64,000 bases of DNA from Modestobacter italicus (GCF_019799965.1 NZ_JABGCJ010000005.1:248001-312000), one strand, 5' to 3'; positions 17,298 through 28,622 are shown, counted from the stretch's first letter. Numbers and translations are program-made. Notes: generated from the letters alone by a model not told the origin.

Positions 17298-18598
17298 TCG
17301 ACCGGCTGCTCCTGCTCGGCGCGACCGGCGACCTGGCCGGCCGGTTCCTGCTGCCGGCGCTGGCCGAGCTGACCGCCACCGGGCGGCTGCCCGCCGGGCT
17401 GCAGCTGGTCGGCTCGGCGGCGGAGGACTGGGACGACGCCCGGTTCGCCGCCCACGTCGCCGCCCGGCTGGACGAGCACGCCGGCGACGTGCCGGCCGCC
17501 GCCCGCCGGGCACTGGTCGCGGCGGCCCGCTACCGCCGGGTCGACCTGGACGTGCCGGCCACCGTCGCCGCCGCGGCGGGTGCGTTCGACGGCGCCGGGC
17601 CGGTCGCGGCCTACCTGGCCCTGCCGCCGGTGCACTTCCCGGCCGCGGTGCGCGCCCTGGGTGCCGCCGGCCTCGCGACGGGCAGCCGGATCGCGGTGGA
17701 GAAGCCGTTCGGCCGGGACCTGGCGAGCGCCCGGTCGCTCAACGCGCTGCTGGCGGAGGCGACCGGGGGCCAGGAGCAGGCGGAGTTCCGGGTCGACCAC
17801 TTCCTCGGGATGCCGGCCGTGGCCGGCCTGCTCGCGCTGCGCGGGCCGCTGGCGACACGGTGGGACGGCGAGCACATCGCGCAGGTGGACGTGGTCTGGG
17901 AGGAGACCCTGGACGCCGGCGGCCGGGCCGGGTTCTACGACCGGACCGGCGCGCTCCGCGACGTGCTGCAGAACCACCTGGTCCAGGTGCTCACCCTGCT
18001 GGCGATGGAGCTGCCGGCCACGTCGGCCGAGGAGGACCTGCACCGGGCCCGGCTGGCGCTGCTGCGGTCGGTACGGGCACCGGCGCCGGCGGCCACCCGG
18101 CGGGCCCGGTACACCGCCGGCCCGGGCGGGCCGGCCTACACCGCCGCGGACGGCGTGGACCCGGCCCGCGGCACCGAGACCCTGGCCGAGCTCGTGCTGA
18201 CGGTGGACACGCCCCGTTGGGCCGGCACCCGGTTCGTGCTGCGCACCGGCAAGGCACTGGCCGCCGACCGCAAGCAGGTGCTGCTGCACCTGCGCTCGGC
18301 TGCGCCCGCGGAGTGCCCGCCGGGTGTCGAGCGGGTGGGCGACACCCGGCTGGCGATCCCCCTGGACGGCGCGCAGCGGGCCTCCGCCGGCGTTCGAGTG
18401 CACGCGCCCGGCGAGCGGACGGCCTACGGCGCGGTGCTCGCCGACGTGCTGTCCGGCAGCAGCCGCACCGCGGTCAGCGCCGCCGAGGCCGAGGAGGCCT
18501 GGCGGTTCACCGACCCGGTGTCGCGCGCCTGGGCCGCCGGTGAGGTGCCGCTGCTGGAGTACCCGGCCGGCTCGGCCGGCCCGCCCGCGGGTCGCTGA
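17294..18598 (+). CDS. Glucose-6-phosphate dehydrogenase family protein, divergent
   Basis: A 434-residue protein, shorter than the usual 480-510. It keeps the N-terminal coenzyme site GATGDLAGRFLLPAL, EKPFGRDLASARSLN, the RVDHFLG catalytic His region and GALRDVLQNHLVQVLTLLAME. The signature DHYLGKE is altered: the Lys after LG, which contacts the substrate phosphate, is Met (LGMPAV). It could therefore act on a non-phosphorylated or different sugar. It is translationally coupled (GTGA) to the SDR gene. No pgl, tal or opcA partner is adjacent, unlike a housekeeping zwf operon. Confidence 0.8.
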   Translation: MIDRLLLLGATGDLAGRFLLPALAELTATGRLPAGLQLVGSAAEDWDDARFAAHVAARLDEHAGDVPAAARRALVAAARYRRVDLDVPATVAAAAGAFDGAGPVAAYLALPPVHFPAAVRALGAAGLATGSRIAVEKPFGRDLASARSLNALLAEATGGQEQAEFRVDHFLGMPAVAGLLALRGPLATRWDGEHIAQVDVVWEETLDAGGRAGFYDRTGALRDVLQNHLVQVLTLLAMELPATSAEEDLHRARLALLRSVRAPAPAATRRARYTAGPGGPAYTAADGVDPARGTETLAELVLTVDTPRWAGTRFVLRTGKALAADRKQVLLHLRSAAPAECPPGVERVGDTRLAIPLDGAQRASAGVRVHAPGERTAYGAVLADVLSGSSRTAVSAAEAEEAWRFTDPVSRAWAAGEVPLLEYPAGSAGPPAGR

Positions 18599-18830
18599 CC
18601 GTCACCGCCGCACCCGGCTCCCGAGCCGGTCGGTGGGGCTCCACCGAGTCGTCCACCACCCGGTCCACCTGGTGATCCACGACTGGCACGGCCCGCGCCG
18701 AGGCACCAGACTCCAGACGTGTCCGTGGCCCGACGGCTACCCCCGGTGAGCACCGACGCGGAACCGGGGGCGGCACCGAGCGGCGCACCGTGCTCCCCAC
18801 CGCGCACCGACCAGGAGGAGGACCGAGCGA

Positions 18831-19970
18831 GTGGACATCCCCGCGATGCGGGCCAGCTTCGCGAAGGCGGCCGCGCACGGCGACCAGGTGCCGCTGTGGT
18901 TCTACTCCCACCTGTTCCTGACCCACCCCGAGACCCGGGACATGTTCCCGGTGTCGATGGCCCACCAGCGGGACCGGCTCTTCGCCGCCCTCGGTGAGGT
19001 CGTCGCCCGGGTCGACGACCTGGACACCCTCGTCCCGATCCTGCAGCAGCTCGGCCGCGACCACCGCAAGTTCGGCGCCCTGGCCGCGCACTACCCCGCC
19101 GTCGGCGCCAGCCTGCTGGCCACCCTGGAGCACTTCGACGACGAGTGGGACGACGCGCTCGCGGCCAGCTGGGCCGAGGCCTACGGCGTGATCGCCGAGG
19201 TGATGATCGCCGCCGCCGACGAGGCCGCCGACGCACCGCCCTGGTGGGAGGCGGAGGTGGTCGGCCACGACCGGCGCACCATCGACGTCGCCGTCCTGCA
19301 CCTGCGCACCGAGCAGCCGCTCCCCTACCTGCCCGGCCAGGCGCTGTCGGTGGAGACCGACCTGCGGCCCCGGCTGTGGCGCTGGTACTCCCCGGCCAAC
19401 GCACCGCGGCCGGACAACGCCCTGGAGCTGCACGTCCGGGCCCGGGACGGCGGCCCGGTGAGCACCGCCCTGGTCCGGCAGGCCCAGCAGGGCGACGTCG
19501 TCCGGCTGGGCCCGCCGGTGGGGCACCTGGCCCTGGACGTCGACTCCGACCGGGACCTGCTGCTGGTCGCCGGTGGCACCGGACTGGCACCGCTCAAGGC
19601 GCTGGTCGACCAGGTCGCCCGGCAGGGCCCGGCCCGGCGGGTGGACCTGTTCGTCGGCGCCCGGACCGAGGACGGCTTCTACGACCGGGCGGACCTGCAC
19701 CGGCTGGCGCAGGAGCACCCCTGGCTGACCGTGACCTGCGCGGTGTCGCACGAGAAGAGCTCCGCCCTCGAGCACGGCGACATCGGCGACGTCGTCCTGC
19801 GCCACGGCCCGTGGAACGGCCGCGACGCCTACGTCGCCGGGAACCCGGCCACCGTGGAGGACACGGTCACCCGGTTGCACGCCGCCGGGTTGCCGATGGG
19901 CCGCATCCGCACCGAGGTGTTCGCACCCAGCCGACCGAGCCCGACTGTTGACGGGAAGGTGACCGAATGA
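18831..19970 (+). CDS. Flavohemoprotein-like globin reductase (globin plus FAD/NAD domains)
   Basis: A 379-residue two-part protein. Residues 1-135 form a globin with Tyr at B10 (WFYSHLF), Gln at E7 (MAHQRDRLF) and the proximal His in DHRKFG. The rest is a ferredoxin-reductase-type module with the FAD motif RWYSPAN and the NAD loop VAGGTGLAPLKAL. Conserved distal residues suggest NO dioxygenase or another O2-dependent activity. GTG start with AGGAGGA upstream. Its stop overlaps the ATG of a DivIVA-like gene, an odd partner that is treated as a finding. A 232-nt gap upstream shows no other gene. Confidence 0.88.
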   Translation: MDIPAMRASFAKAAAHGDQVPLWFYSHLFLTHPETRDMFPVSMAHQRDRLFAALGEVVARVDDLDTLVPILQQLGRDHRKFGALAAHYPAVGASLLATLEHFDDEWDDALAASWAEAYGVIAEVMIAAADEAADAPPWWEAEVVGHDRRTIDVAVLHLRTEQPLPYLPGQALSVETDLRPRLWRWYSPANAPRPDNALELHVRARDGGPVSTALVRQAQQGDVVRLGPPVGHLALDVDSDRDLLLVAGGTGLAPLKALVDQVARQGPARRVDLFVGARTEDGFYDRADLHRLAQEHPWLTVTCAVSHEKSSALEHGDIGDVVLRHGPWNGRDAYVAGNPATVEDTVTRLHAAGLPMGRIRTEVFAPSRPSPTVDGKVTE

Positions 19971-20704
19971 CCACCAGCGACTCCGGCCGCGGCGCCGAGA
20001 TCGGGCCGCCCACGGCCGACGACCTCCGCGCCGTGCACTTCACGCCGGCCAGCATGCTGCACCCGGGGTACACCGACCGCGAGGTCGACGCCTTCGTCGC
20101 CCGGGCAGCCGATGAACTGGCCCGGCTGACCGAGGAGAACACCCAGCTCCGCCAGGAGGTGGCGATCCTGGAACAGCAGGTCGCCGAGGCGGCGGCGCGC
20201 CCCTCGCCCAGCGACCAGGCCGTCGGGATCCTCGCCACCGCGCAGCTCACCGCCGACCAGTACGTCTCCGAGGCCGAGGACTTCAGCCGGCAGATGACCA
20301 GCGAGGCCCGCGCCCAGTACGAGGAGCAGCTGGCCGCGGCCCGGGAGAAGGCCGGGGCGATCATCCAGGCCGCCCAGGAGGCCGCTGCGAGCATCCGGGG
20401 CAACGGCGTCCCGGTGGTCAGCGGCGGCCAGCCGGAGTCCGAGGAGCTGCAGGAGCAGGTCGCCTACCTCAAGGCGTTCAGCCAGGCCTGCCGCGTGCAG
20501 TTGCGCTCCTACCTGGAGGCGCTGCTCAGCGACGTGGAGACCGAGTGGGGCCGGGCGCACCCCGGCGCACTGCCCACGCCCCCGCGCGGCACCCGGCCCC
20601 AGCAGCTGGAGCGCGGCCGGCCCGACGTGGCCTTCGCCGGCAACGCGACGACCGACGACACGGAGCCCGCCGGCGCCGTCCCGTTGTCCCGCTCCTCCTC
20701 CTGA
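19967..20704 (+). CDS. DivIVA domain coiled-coil protein
   Basis: A 245-residue protein. The DivIVA N-terminal motif lies at about residues 24-50 (F-x-P-A, then GYTDREVDAFVARAADEL), followed by coiled coil (ELARLTEENTQLRQEVAIL, then an Ala/Glu/Gln-rich stretch to about residue 145). A second helix and a disordered, Pro-rich tail end the protein. DivIVA/Wag31 proteins sense negative membrane curvature and recruit wall-growth machinery at poles. This one is not in the usual dcw cluster and is coupled by an ATGA overlap to the flavohemoprotein gene, so it is more likely a specialised paralogue than Wag31 itself. Confidence 0.85.
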   Translation: MTTSDSGRGAEIGPPTADDLRAVHFTPASMLHPGYTDREVDAFVARAADELARLTEENTQLRQEVAILEQQVAEAAARPSPSDQAVGILATAQLTADQYVSEAEDFSRQMTSEARAQYEEQLAAAREKAGAIIQAAQEAAASIRGNGVPVVSGGQPESEELQEQVAYLKAFSQACRVQLRSYLEALLSDVETEWGRAHPGALPTPPRGTRPQQLERGRPDVAFAGNATTDDTEPAGAVPLSRSSS

Positions 20705-20716
20705 GCCGGGTGGGGG

Positions 20717-20752
20717 CCCGGGCCGGCACCGCCTCGGCGGTGACGGCCCGGG
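20717..20752. terminator. Strong two-step hairpin terminator
   Basis: Outer arms CCCGGGCCG/CGGCCCGGG and inner arms CACCGCC/GGCGGTG form one long stem between the convergent DivIVA-like and gdhA genes. Confidence 0.65.
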
Positions 20753-20770
20753 TCCGGGGCCGGGCGGTGG

Positions 20771-23775
<3,005 letters not shown>

Positions 23776-23799
23776 GGGGCACGGCAGCGGCCGCCGGGG

Positions 23800-24024
23800 T
23801 CAGGTCCAGGGCGACCGGCCCGTCCGTTCCCGGTGGGCGGCGGCCAGCCGGGCGAGGGTGCGCGCCCCGCGGAGGACGTCGTCGGTCAGGACCAGCACAG
23901 CGTCGACCACCCCGTCGACCCAGGTGTCGGTGCGCGGTCGCCCGCCCGGGGTCTCCCGCCGGTGGCCGCGGCCCAGCGCGCGGAACAGCAGCACGCTCAG
24001 GAGCAGGAAGAGGAACAGCTCCAC
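23800..24024 (-). CDS. Small single-pass membrane protein, unknown function
   Basis: I do not recognise a family. The GTG start at 24024 has GGAGG upstream at good spacing. The 74-residue product opens with a hydrophobic helix (ELFLFLLLSVLLFRAL) and continues as a basic, helical cytoplasmic tail. The reading frame runs further upstream, but that part looks like shadow coding. It converges on the fatty acid transporter gene with 24 nt between the stops. Confidence 0.55.
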   Translation of the reverse strand: MELFLFLLLSVLLFRALGRGHRRETPGGRPRTDTWVDGVVDAVLVLTDDVLRGARTLARLAAAHRERTGRSPWT

Positions 24025-24314
24025 CGGGCACCTCCGCCACCGCGCCGGCGCCCCCGGGTGGGGTGCCGCACCGCCACGATGGCCGGGCCGAGCGCGCGAG
24101 GGCCAGCGGCAGGAACGCCAGCGACCGCCGCAGGTCTGCCAGTCCATCGACCGGGGCGCAGCCGGGCGGCGGGGCCGGGGAGGAGGCACGGTGGACACCG
24201 CGTGCGCCGCCGGCGCCCGGGGGCTGGACGTGGCGCAGACCCACAGCAGGCCAGGGCGGGTGGGCCGGCGCACCTGCGCCGGGTCGCCCGCGAGCCGAGC
24301 CGGCGGCGCCGGTG
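24025..24314. other. Intergenic stretch with no convincing gene
   Basis: About 290 nt between two minus-strand genes. A plus-strand 50-codon frame with a good Shine-Dalgarno site is present but looks non-coding. It may carry the promoter of the small membrane protein. I see nothing else. Confidence 0.5.
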
Positions 24315-24346
24315 GCGTCACCGGCACCGGTCGGTGCCGGTGACGC
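24315..24346 (-). terminator. Hairpin terminator after the 195-residue protein gene
   Basis: A perfect 14-bp inverted repeat (arm GCGTCACCGGCACC) with a 4-nt loop, nine bases past the stop codon. Confidence 0.65.
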
Positions 24347-24355
24347 GCTGCGGGA

Positions 24356-24943
24356 TCAGCTGCGCAGCACCCGGGCCAGCCGGCGCACCGCCAGCGCACC
24401 GAACCCAGCCCCGGCCACCCAGGGACCGGCGACCAGCAGCGGGTCGAGCACGTGGTGGCGCCGGTCGGAGCGGCCGGCGCGGGAGCGCAGGCCACCGTGC
24501 GTCAGCTCGGTGCGCACCCCGGTCTCGGTGACCGGGTTGTCCGGGCTGGCGGTGGCGAACGACCGGAGGTGGCTCCCCCAGGCGTCGACCCGGTCACCGG
24601 CGATGAGCAGCAGCCAGTGCGCCAGCCGCCCCTCGCTGAACCGGTCGTAGGCCAGCCGCCGGATCGACCCGGACAGGCCGTGCAGCGGCTGGGCGGTGCC
24701 GAACACCGGGGTGACGAAGGCGTGCTCGATGGAGCGCTCCCGGCCCGCCGACCCGGGCTGCCGGTCGGGGAAGTCCCAGTGGGCGCCGGTGTCGGCGGGG
24801 TACTGCAGCTTGGGGTGGGACGGGCGGTCGGCGGGGTCGAGGTCGGCTCCCCACCCGGGGATGCGGGCCCGCAGCTCCTCCCGGCTCGGCGGTGCGGTGC
24901 GCTTGTCGCGGACGTAGGCGCTGGGGATGTCGGGCTCGGTCAT
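24356..24943 (-). CDS. Conserved hypothetical protein, possible C-terminal membrane anchor
   Basis: A 195-residue protein of unknown function. The first 110 residues are polar and rich in Pro, Arg and aromatic residues. The C-terminal 35 residues (LVAGPWVAGAGFGALAVRRL) form a likely membrane helix followed by an Arg-rich end. It starts 13 nt after the alcohol dehydrogenase stop, so the two are an operon, and a role with that enzyme is plausible. No catalytic motif is visible. Confidence 0.65.
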   Translation of the reverse strand: MTEPDIPSAYVRDKRTAPPSREELRARIPGWGADLDPADRPSHPKLQYPADTGAHWDFPDRQPGSAGRERSIEHAFVTPVFGTAQPLHGLSGSIRRLAYDRFSEGRLAHWLLLIAGDRVDAWGSHLRSFATASPDNPVTETGVRTELTHGGLRSRAGRSDRRHHVLDPLLVAGPWVAGAGFGALAVRRLARVLRS

Positions 24944-24956
24944 GGTGGTCCCTCCC

Positions 24957-26105
24957 TCAGTTCGCGCCCGGCACGACGAGCGGCTTGATGCAGCCGTCGA
25001 GCTTGGCGGAGAAGACGTGGTAGGCCTCGGCGATGTCCTCCAGCGGGAACCGGTGGGTGACCATCTGCCGCGGGGTCAGGTGACCGTTGCGGACGTGCTC
25101 GAACATCCGCGGCCACTGCCGCTTCACCGGCGTCTGGTTCATCCGCAGGGTGAGGCCCTTGTTCATCGCGTCGCCGAACTTCACCGCGTTCGGCACCGGG
25201 CCGTACGCGCCGACCACCGAGACCGTGCCGCCCTTGCGCGCGGCGTCGATCGCCCAGTTCAGCGCGGTCGGTGACCCGCCCTGCAGCTTCAGCTTCGGCC
25301 CGGTGAGCTGCTGGGTCAGGTTCCCGTCCGCCTCCGCGCCCACCGCTTCGATCACGACGTCGGCGCCGAGGTAGTCGGTCTGCTTCTTCAGCTCCACCAC
25401 CACGTCGTCGTGCTCGTCGTAGTCCAGCGTCTCGGCGTAGGCCATCTCCCGGGCCTTCGCCAGCCGTTCGGCGAGGTGGTCGACGACGATCACCCGGCCG
25501 GCGCCCATCAGCCAGGAGGACTGTGCGGCGATCAGGCCGACCGGCCCGGCACCCAGGACCACCACCGTGTCGCCCTCGGCGATCTCGCCCAGCTGTGCGC
25601 CGAAGTAGCCGGTCGCGGCGGCGTCGGTGAGCAGCACGGCGTCCTCGTCGTGCATCCAGTCCGGGATCTTCACCGGCCCGACGTCGGCGAAGGGCACCCG
25701 CACGTACTCGGCCTGCCCCCCGTCGTAGCCGCCGGTGGTGTGCGAGTAGCCGTAGATGCCGCCGACCGCCGTGGCGTTGGGGTTGACGTTGTGGCAGTTG
25801 GAGTACAGGCCACGGGCGCAGTACCAGCAGGAACCGCAGAAGATGTTGAACGGCACCATCACCCGGTCGCCGACCTGCAGGTGCTGCACCGACGGGCCCA
25901 CCTCGTCGACGACGCCGATGAACTCGTGGCCGAAGGTGTGCCCGATCCGGGTGTCCGGCATCAGCCCGTGGTAGAGGTGCAGGTCCGAGCCGCAGATCGC
26001 GGCCAGGGTGACCCGGACGATCGCGTCGTTGGGGTGTTCGATCCGGGGTCGGTCCTTCTCCTCGACCCGCAGCTTGTAGGGACCTCGGTAGGTCATCGCT
26101 CGCAT
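24957..26105 (-). CDS. Zinc-dependent alcohol/formaldehyde dehydrogenase
   Basis: A 382-residue medium-chain dehydrogenase. The catalytic zinc site uses Cys in AAICGSDLHLYHG and the GHEFIG motif. The structural zinc lobe has four Cys in CGSCWYCARGLYSNC, and the NAD site is VVVLGAGPVGLIAA. The long insert around YGYSHTTGGYDGGQAEYVRVP is typical of the glutathione-independent formaldehyde dehydrogenase group. It oxidises an alcohol or formaldehyde hydrate with NAD. The ATG at 26105 has AGGAGGA directly upstream. The 195-residue hypothetical protein follows in the same operon. Confidence 0.9.
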   Translation of the reverse strand: MRAMTYRGPYKLRVEEKDRPRIEHPNDAIVRVTLAAICGSDLHLYHGLMPDTRIGHTFGHEFIGVVDEVGPSVQHLQVGDRVMVPFNIFCGSCWYCARGLYSNCHNVNPNATAVGGIYGYSHTTGGYDGGQAEYVRVPFADVGPVKIPDWMHDEDAVLLTDAAATGYFGAQLGEIAEGDTVVVLGAGPVGLIAAQSSWLMGAGRVIVVDHLAERLAKAREMAYAETLDYDEHDDVVVELKKQTDYLGADVVIEAVGAEADGNLTQQLTGPKLKLQGGSPTALNWAIDAARKGGTVSVVGAYGPVPNAVKFGDAMNKGLTLRMNQTPVKRQWPRMFEHVRNGHLTPRQMVTHRFPLEDIAEAYHVFSAKLDGCIKPLVVPGAN

Positions 26106-26197
26106 GCGTCCTCCTGGGAACAGCCGGTCCGCCGGGAGGTGCCCCGCCGGGTCGGGCGGCAACCGTGACCGGTGGCGGGTGTGTGAGGGTGACGGCC

Positions 26198-26482
26198 ATG
26201 CACCTGCTGCTGGAGTACACGCTGGCCGAGGACTACCTGGAGCGCCGGACGGCCCTGCGGGCGGACCACCTGGCGCTGGCCCGGGCCGCCCACGAGCGTG
26301 GCGAGCTGCTGCTGGCCGGCGCCCTGCCGGACCCGTTCGACCGCGCGGTGCTGGTCTGGACCGCTCCCCGCGAGGTCGTCGAACGGTTCGTCGAGGCCGA
26401 CCCCTACGTCGTCCAGGGGCTGGTCACCGCCTGGACGATCCGCCCGTGGAACGTGGTCGTCGGCGACACCCCCACCGGCTGA
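26198..26482 (+). CDS. YciI-like protein
   Basis: A 94-residue protein with the YciI fold pattern: MHLLLEYTLAEDYLERR, the conserved HLALARAAHERGELLLAG, then FVEADPYVVQGLVTAW near the end. YciI proteins are small ferredoxin-like dimers with a conserved His-Asp pair, seen here as H in ADHLAL and D in EADPYV. The physiological reaction is generally unknown. The ATG at 26198 opens the conserved beta strand. It is divergent from the dehydrogenase gene. Confidence 0.85.
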   Translation: MHLLLEYTLAEDYLERRTALRADHLALARAAHERGELLLAGALPDPFDRAVLVWTAPREVVERFVEADPYVVQGLVTAWTIRPWNVVVGDTPTG

Positions 26483-26488
26483 CCCGCC

Positions 26489-26524
26489 TGCGTCCGGCCA
26501 TGTTGGCGAACATGGCCGGACGCA
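26489..26524. repeat. Perfect 36-nt palindromic repeat, copy 1
   Basis: 16-bp perfect arms (TGCGTCCGGCCATGTT and its complement) around a GGCG loop, seven bases after the YciI-like stop. It probably folds as a hairpin and may act as a terminator for that gene. A second copy with the same core and the same GGCG loop lies 36 nt further on. Confidence 0.75.
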
Positions 26525-26546
26525 TGGCCGGACGCATGGCCGGACG
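26511..26546. repeat. Three tandem 12-bp direct repeats
   Basis: Three perfect copies of CATGGCCGGACG. The first is the right arm of the adjacent palindrome, so the array looks like slippage starting from that arm. Confidence 0.8.
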
Positions 26547-26560
26547 CGGGCCGGTCGAGC

Positions 26561-26584
26561 CGGCCATGTTGGCGAACATGGCCG
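26561..26584. repeat. Palindromic repeat, copy 2
   Basis: 10-bp perfect arms (CGGCCATGTT and its complement) around GGCG. The core is identical to copy 1, but the flanks differ. Confidence 0.75.
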
Positions 26585-26602
26585 CAAGCGGACGGGGCGG
26601 GG

Positions 26603-27208
26603 TCAGGGCAGTCGGACGGTCGTGGTCACCCGGACCACCGACGGGTCCGGCGGGACCGAGCCGAACCCGAAGGTGACCGGTGGCCGCACCGGCGCCAGGC
26701 CGCCCAGCGGCTCGCCGTCCCAGCTCGCCTCGACGGCGGCGAGCCGGTGCAGGTCCTGGACGCCGTACCACTCGCGGCGCCCGTTGCCGGCCGAGCCGGT
26801 CGTGCGCAGGCCGGTGAGCAGCCGGGCCGGCCGGTCCAGCAGCCCGACCCACGCCGGCGTGCGGGCCAGCGGCGCGGGAACCGCGCGCAGCAGCAGCCCG
26901 AGCGGGGGCCGGGCGCCGGTGCGCGCCCGCAGCGTGAGCGGTCCGGCGCGCAGCGACCAGGTGACCTCGTCCGGCCGGGTCACCTCGACGCCGGTCAGCC
27001 GCACCTCGTCGAAGGTGTAGGTCGAGCCGACGAACCCGGCGACGTCGGCGTCCGGGGCGAGCAGCACGCGGTGCCCGTCGGGCCGCTGCACCATCACGTC
27101 GGAGAACGGCCCCAACGGAGAGCGCGGCCAGTGCCCGAGCACCACCCGGGTGCCGGAGGTGGTGCCGGTCCCGAGGATCCAGCCGTCGAAGCGCAGCCGC
27201 GTCGTCAC
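26603..27208 (-). CDS. Conserved hypothetical protein, beta-rich
   Basis: A 201-residue protein of unknown function with no signal peptide. It is rich in predicted beta strands (LRFDGWILGTGTTSGTRVVL, then VTWSLRAGPLTLRART). A central Leu/Ala-rich segment precedes a short WYGVQDL motif. The overall pattern suggests a soluble lipocalin-like or similar barrel, but this is a guess. It converges on the YciI-like gene across the palindromic repeat cluster and is divergent from the phytase-like esterase gene. Confidence 0.65.
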   Translation of the reverse strand: MTTRLRFDGWILGTGTTSGTRVVLGHWPRSPLGPFSDVMVQRPDGHRVLLAPDADVAGFVGSTYTFDEVRLTGVEVTRPDEVTWSLRAGPLTLRARTGARPPLGLLLRAVPAPLARTPAWVGLLDRPARLLTGLRTTGSAGNGRREWYGVQDLHRLAAVEASWDGEPLGGLAPVRPPVTFGFGSVPPDPSVVRVTTTVRLP

Positions 27209-27267
27209 CGGTGCCTCCTAGCCAGGACGGCGCCCGGCCAACCCGCCGGCTCCGCGGTGGACCACCC

Positions 27268-27300
27268 GTTCACGGGTCCATCACAGAACGGTCACAGGGA
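27268..27300 (+). promoter_or_regulatory. PHO box (PhoP-binding direct repeats)
   Basis: Three 11-nt direct repeat units, GTTCACGGGTC, CATCACAGAAC and GGTCACAGGGA, put TCAC at exact 11-base intervals. This is the layout known for Streptomyces-type PhoP sites. It sits 74 nt before the phytase-like gene start. Confidence 0.65.
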
Positions 27301-27373
27301 CGCCGGGCGGCGGCTGCTTCGCCGCGCCACGGTCAGGCGACCCGCTCCACCGCCGGAACCCAGGAGAGCCCCC

Positions 27374-28615
27374 GTGCGCCGACCGACCCGCCGTGCCGCC
27401 CTGACCCTCACCGCCGCCGGTCTGCTGACCGCCGTCGCCGTCCCGGCGTTCGCCGGCCCCGCCTCCACCGTGCCCCAGGGCAACGGCCACCAGCAGGCCC
27501 AGCTGGTGGGCCGCTCCGTGCTCCCCTCGGCCACCTTCGGCGAGCAGGTGCCCTCCGGCGCCCTGGCCAACTCCGCGAACGGCGTCACGACCCCGTTCGC
27601 CGCCCAGCCGATCCAGGGCTTCTCCGGCCTGCTTGCCGACGGCGAGGACTGGCTGGTGCTGGAGGACAACGGCTTCGGCACCAAGGCCAACAGCGGCGAC
27701 TTCCTGCTGCGCGTGGTGAAGCTGCGGATCGACACCGCCACCCAGCAGACGACGGTGCTCGAGGGCGGCTTCAGCCTCTCCGACCCCGACCGGAAGCTGC
27801 CGTTCCCGCTGACCCGCAGCGACCGCCGGCTCACCGGCGCCGACCTGGACCCCGAGTCGTTCCAGCGGATGCCCGACGGCACCTTCTGGATCGGCGAGGA
27901 GTTCGGCCCCAGCCTGGTGCACGTGGACGCGCAGGGCCGGGTGCTGTCGGCCCCGGTCCAGCCCGACGGCGTCCGCTCCCCCGATGCCTGGAACCTCAAC
28001 GGGGCCGCCCCGACGATCGGGTCGAGCAAGGGCTTCGAGGGCATGGCGCTCGGCGTCGACGGCCACACGCTGTACCCGATGCTGGAGGGCGCGGTCGCCG
28101 GCGACGACCCGGCCACCCGCCGGATCTACTCCTTCGACACCAACCGAGGGAAGTACACCGGCCTCAAGGCGAAGGTGAAGTTCGAGGTGCCGAACAACGC
28201 CCTCGGCGACATGGTGGCGCTGGACCAGAACCGCTTCCTGATCCTCGAGCGGGACAACGCCCAGGGCCCGGCCTCGCAGCTCAAGGCCGTCTACCTGATC
28301 GACACCCGGGACATCGACCGGGACGGCTATGCCGACAAGCGGCTGATCGCCAACCTCATGGCCATCCCGGACCCGCAGGGCGTCGGCGGCACCGCGGGCG
28401 GCTACTTCACCTTCCCGTTCGTCACGATCGAGCAGATCGCCGTGCTCGACGACCACCGGATCATCGTCGGCAACGACAACAACTACCCGGGCTCGGCCGG
28501 GCGCACCGCCGGCGTCCCGGACGACAACGAGTACGTCGTCATCCAGCTCGACGAGGACCTGCAGGTCGACCCGGCCCTGGCCTCGATCACCGCACGCGGC
28601 AGCCGCACCCGCTGA
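27374..28615 (+). CDS. Secreted esterase-like protein of the phytase-like family
   Basis: A 413-residue exported protein. A Sec or Tat-like signal (Arg-rich RRPTRRAALTLTAAG, then a hydrophobic core ending AVPAFA) spans residues 1-30. The mature part matches the esterase-like-activity-of-phytase family, a beta-propeller. Family landmarks include GFSGLLADGEDWLVLEDNGF, DLDPESFQRMPDGTFWIGEE, GFEGMALG and GNDNNYPGS near the end. It probably cleaves phosphoesters outside the cell. The GTG start has CAGGAGAG upstream. The PHO box in its promoter supports induction under phosphate starvation. Confidence 0.85.
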   Translation: MRRPTRRAALTLTAAGLLTAVAVPAFAGPASTVPQGNGHQQAQLVGRSVLPSATFGEQVPSGALANSANGVTTPFAAQPIQGFSGLLADGEDWLVLEDNGFGTKANSGDFLLRVVKLRIDTATQQTTVLEGGFSLSDPDRKLPFPLTRSDRRLTGADLDPESFQRMPDGTFWIGEEFGPSLVHVDAQGRVLSAPVQPDGVRSPDAWNLNGAAPTIGSSKGFEGMALGVDGHTLYPMLEGAVAGDDPATRRIYSFDTNRGKYTGLKAKVKFEVPNNALGDMVALDQNRFLILERDNAQGPASQLKAVYLIDTRDIDRDGYADKRLIANLMAIPDPQGVGGTAGGYFTFPFVTIEQIAVLDDHRIIVGNDNNYPGSAGRTAGVPDDNEYVVIQLDEDLQVDPALASITARGSRTR

Positions 28616-28622
28616 CCCCACC

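Noticed and set aside
24191-24343. A 50-codon plus-strand frame with a good Shine-Dalgarno site
   Set aside because: Its composition is Gly/Ala/Arg-rich like random GC-rich DNA, and it runs through a hairpin terminator belonging to the opposite strand.
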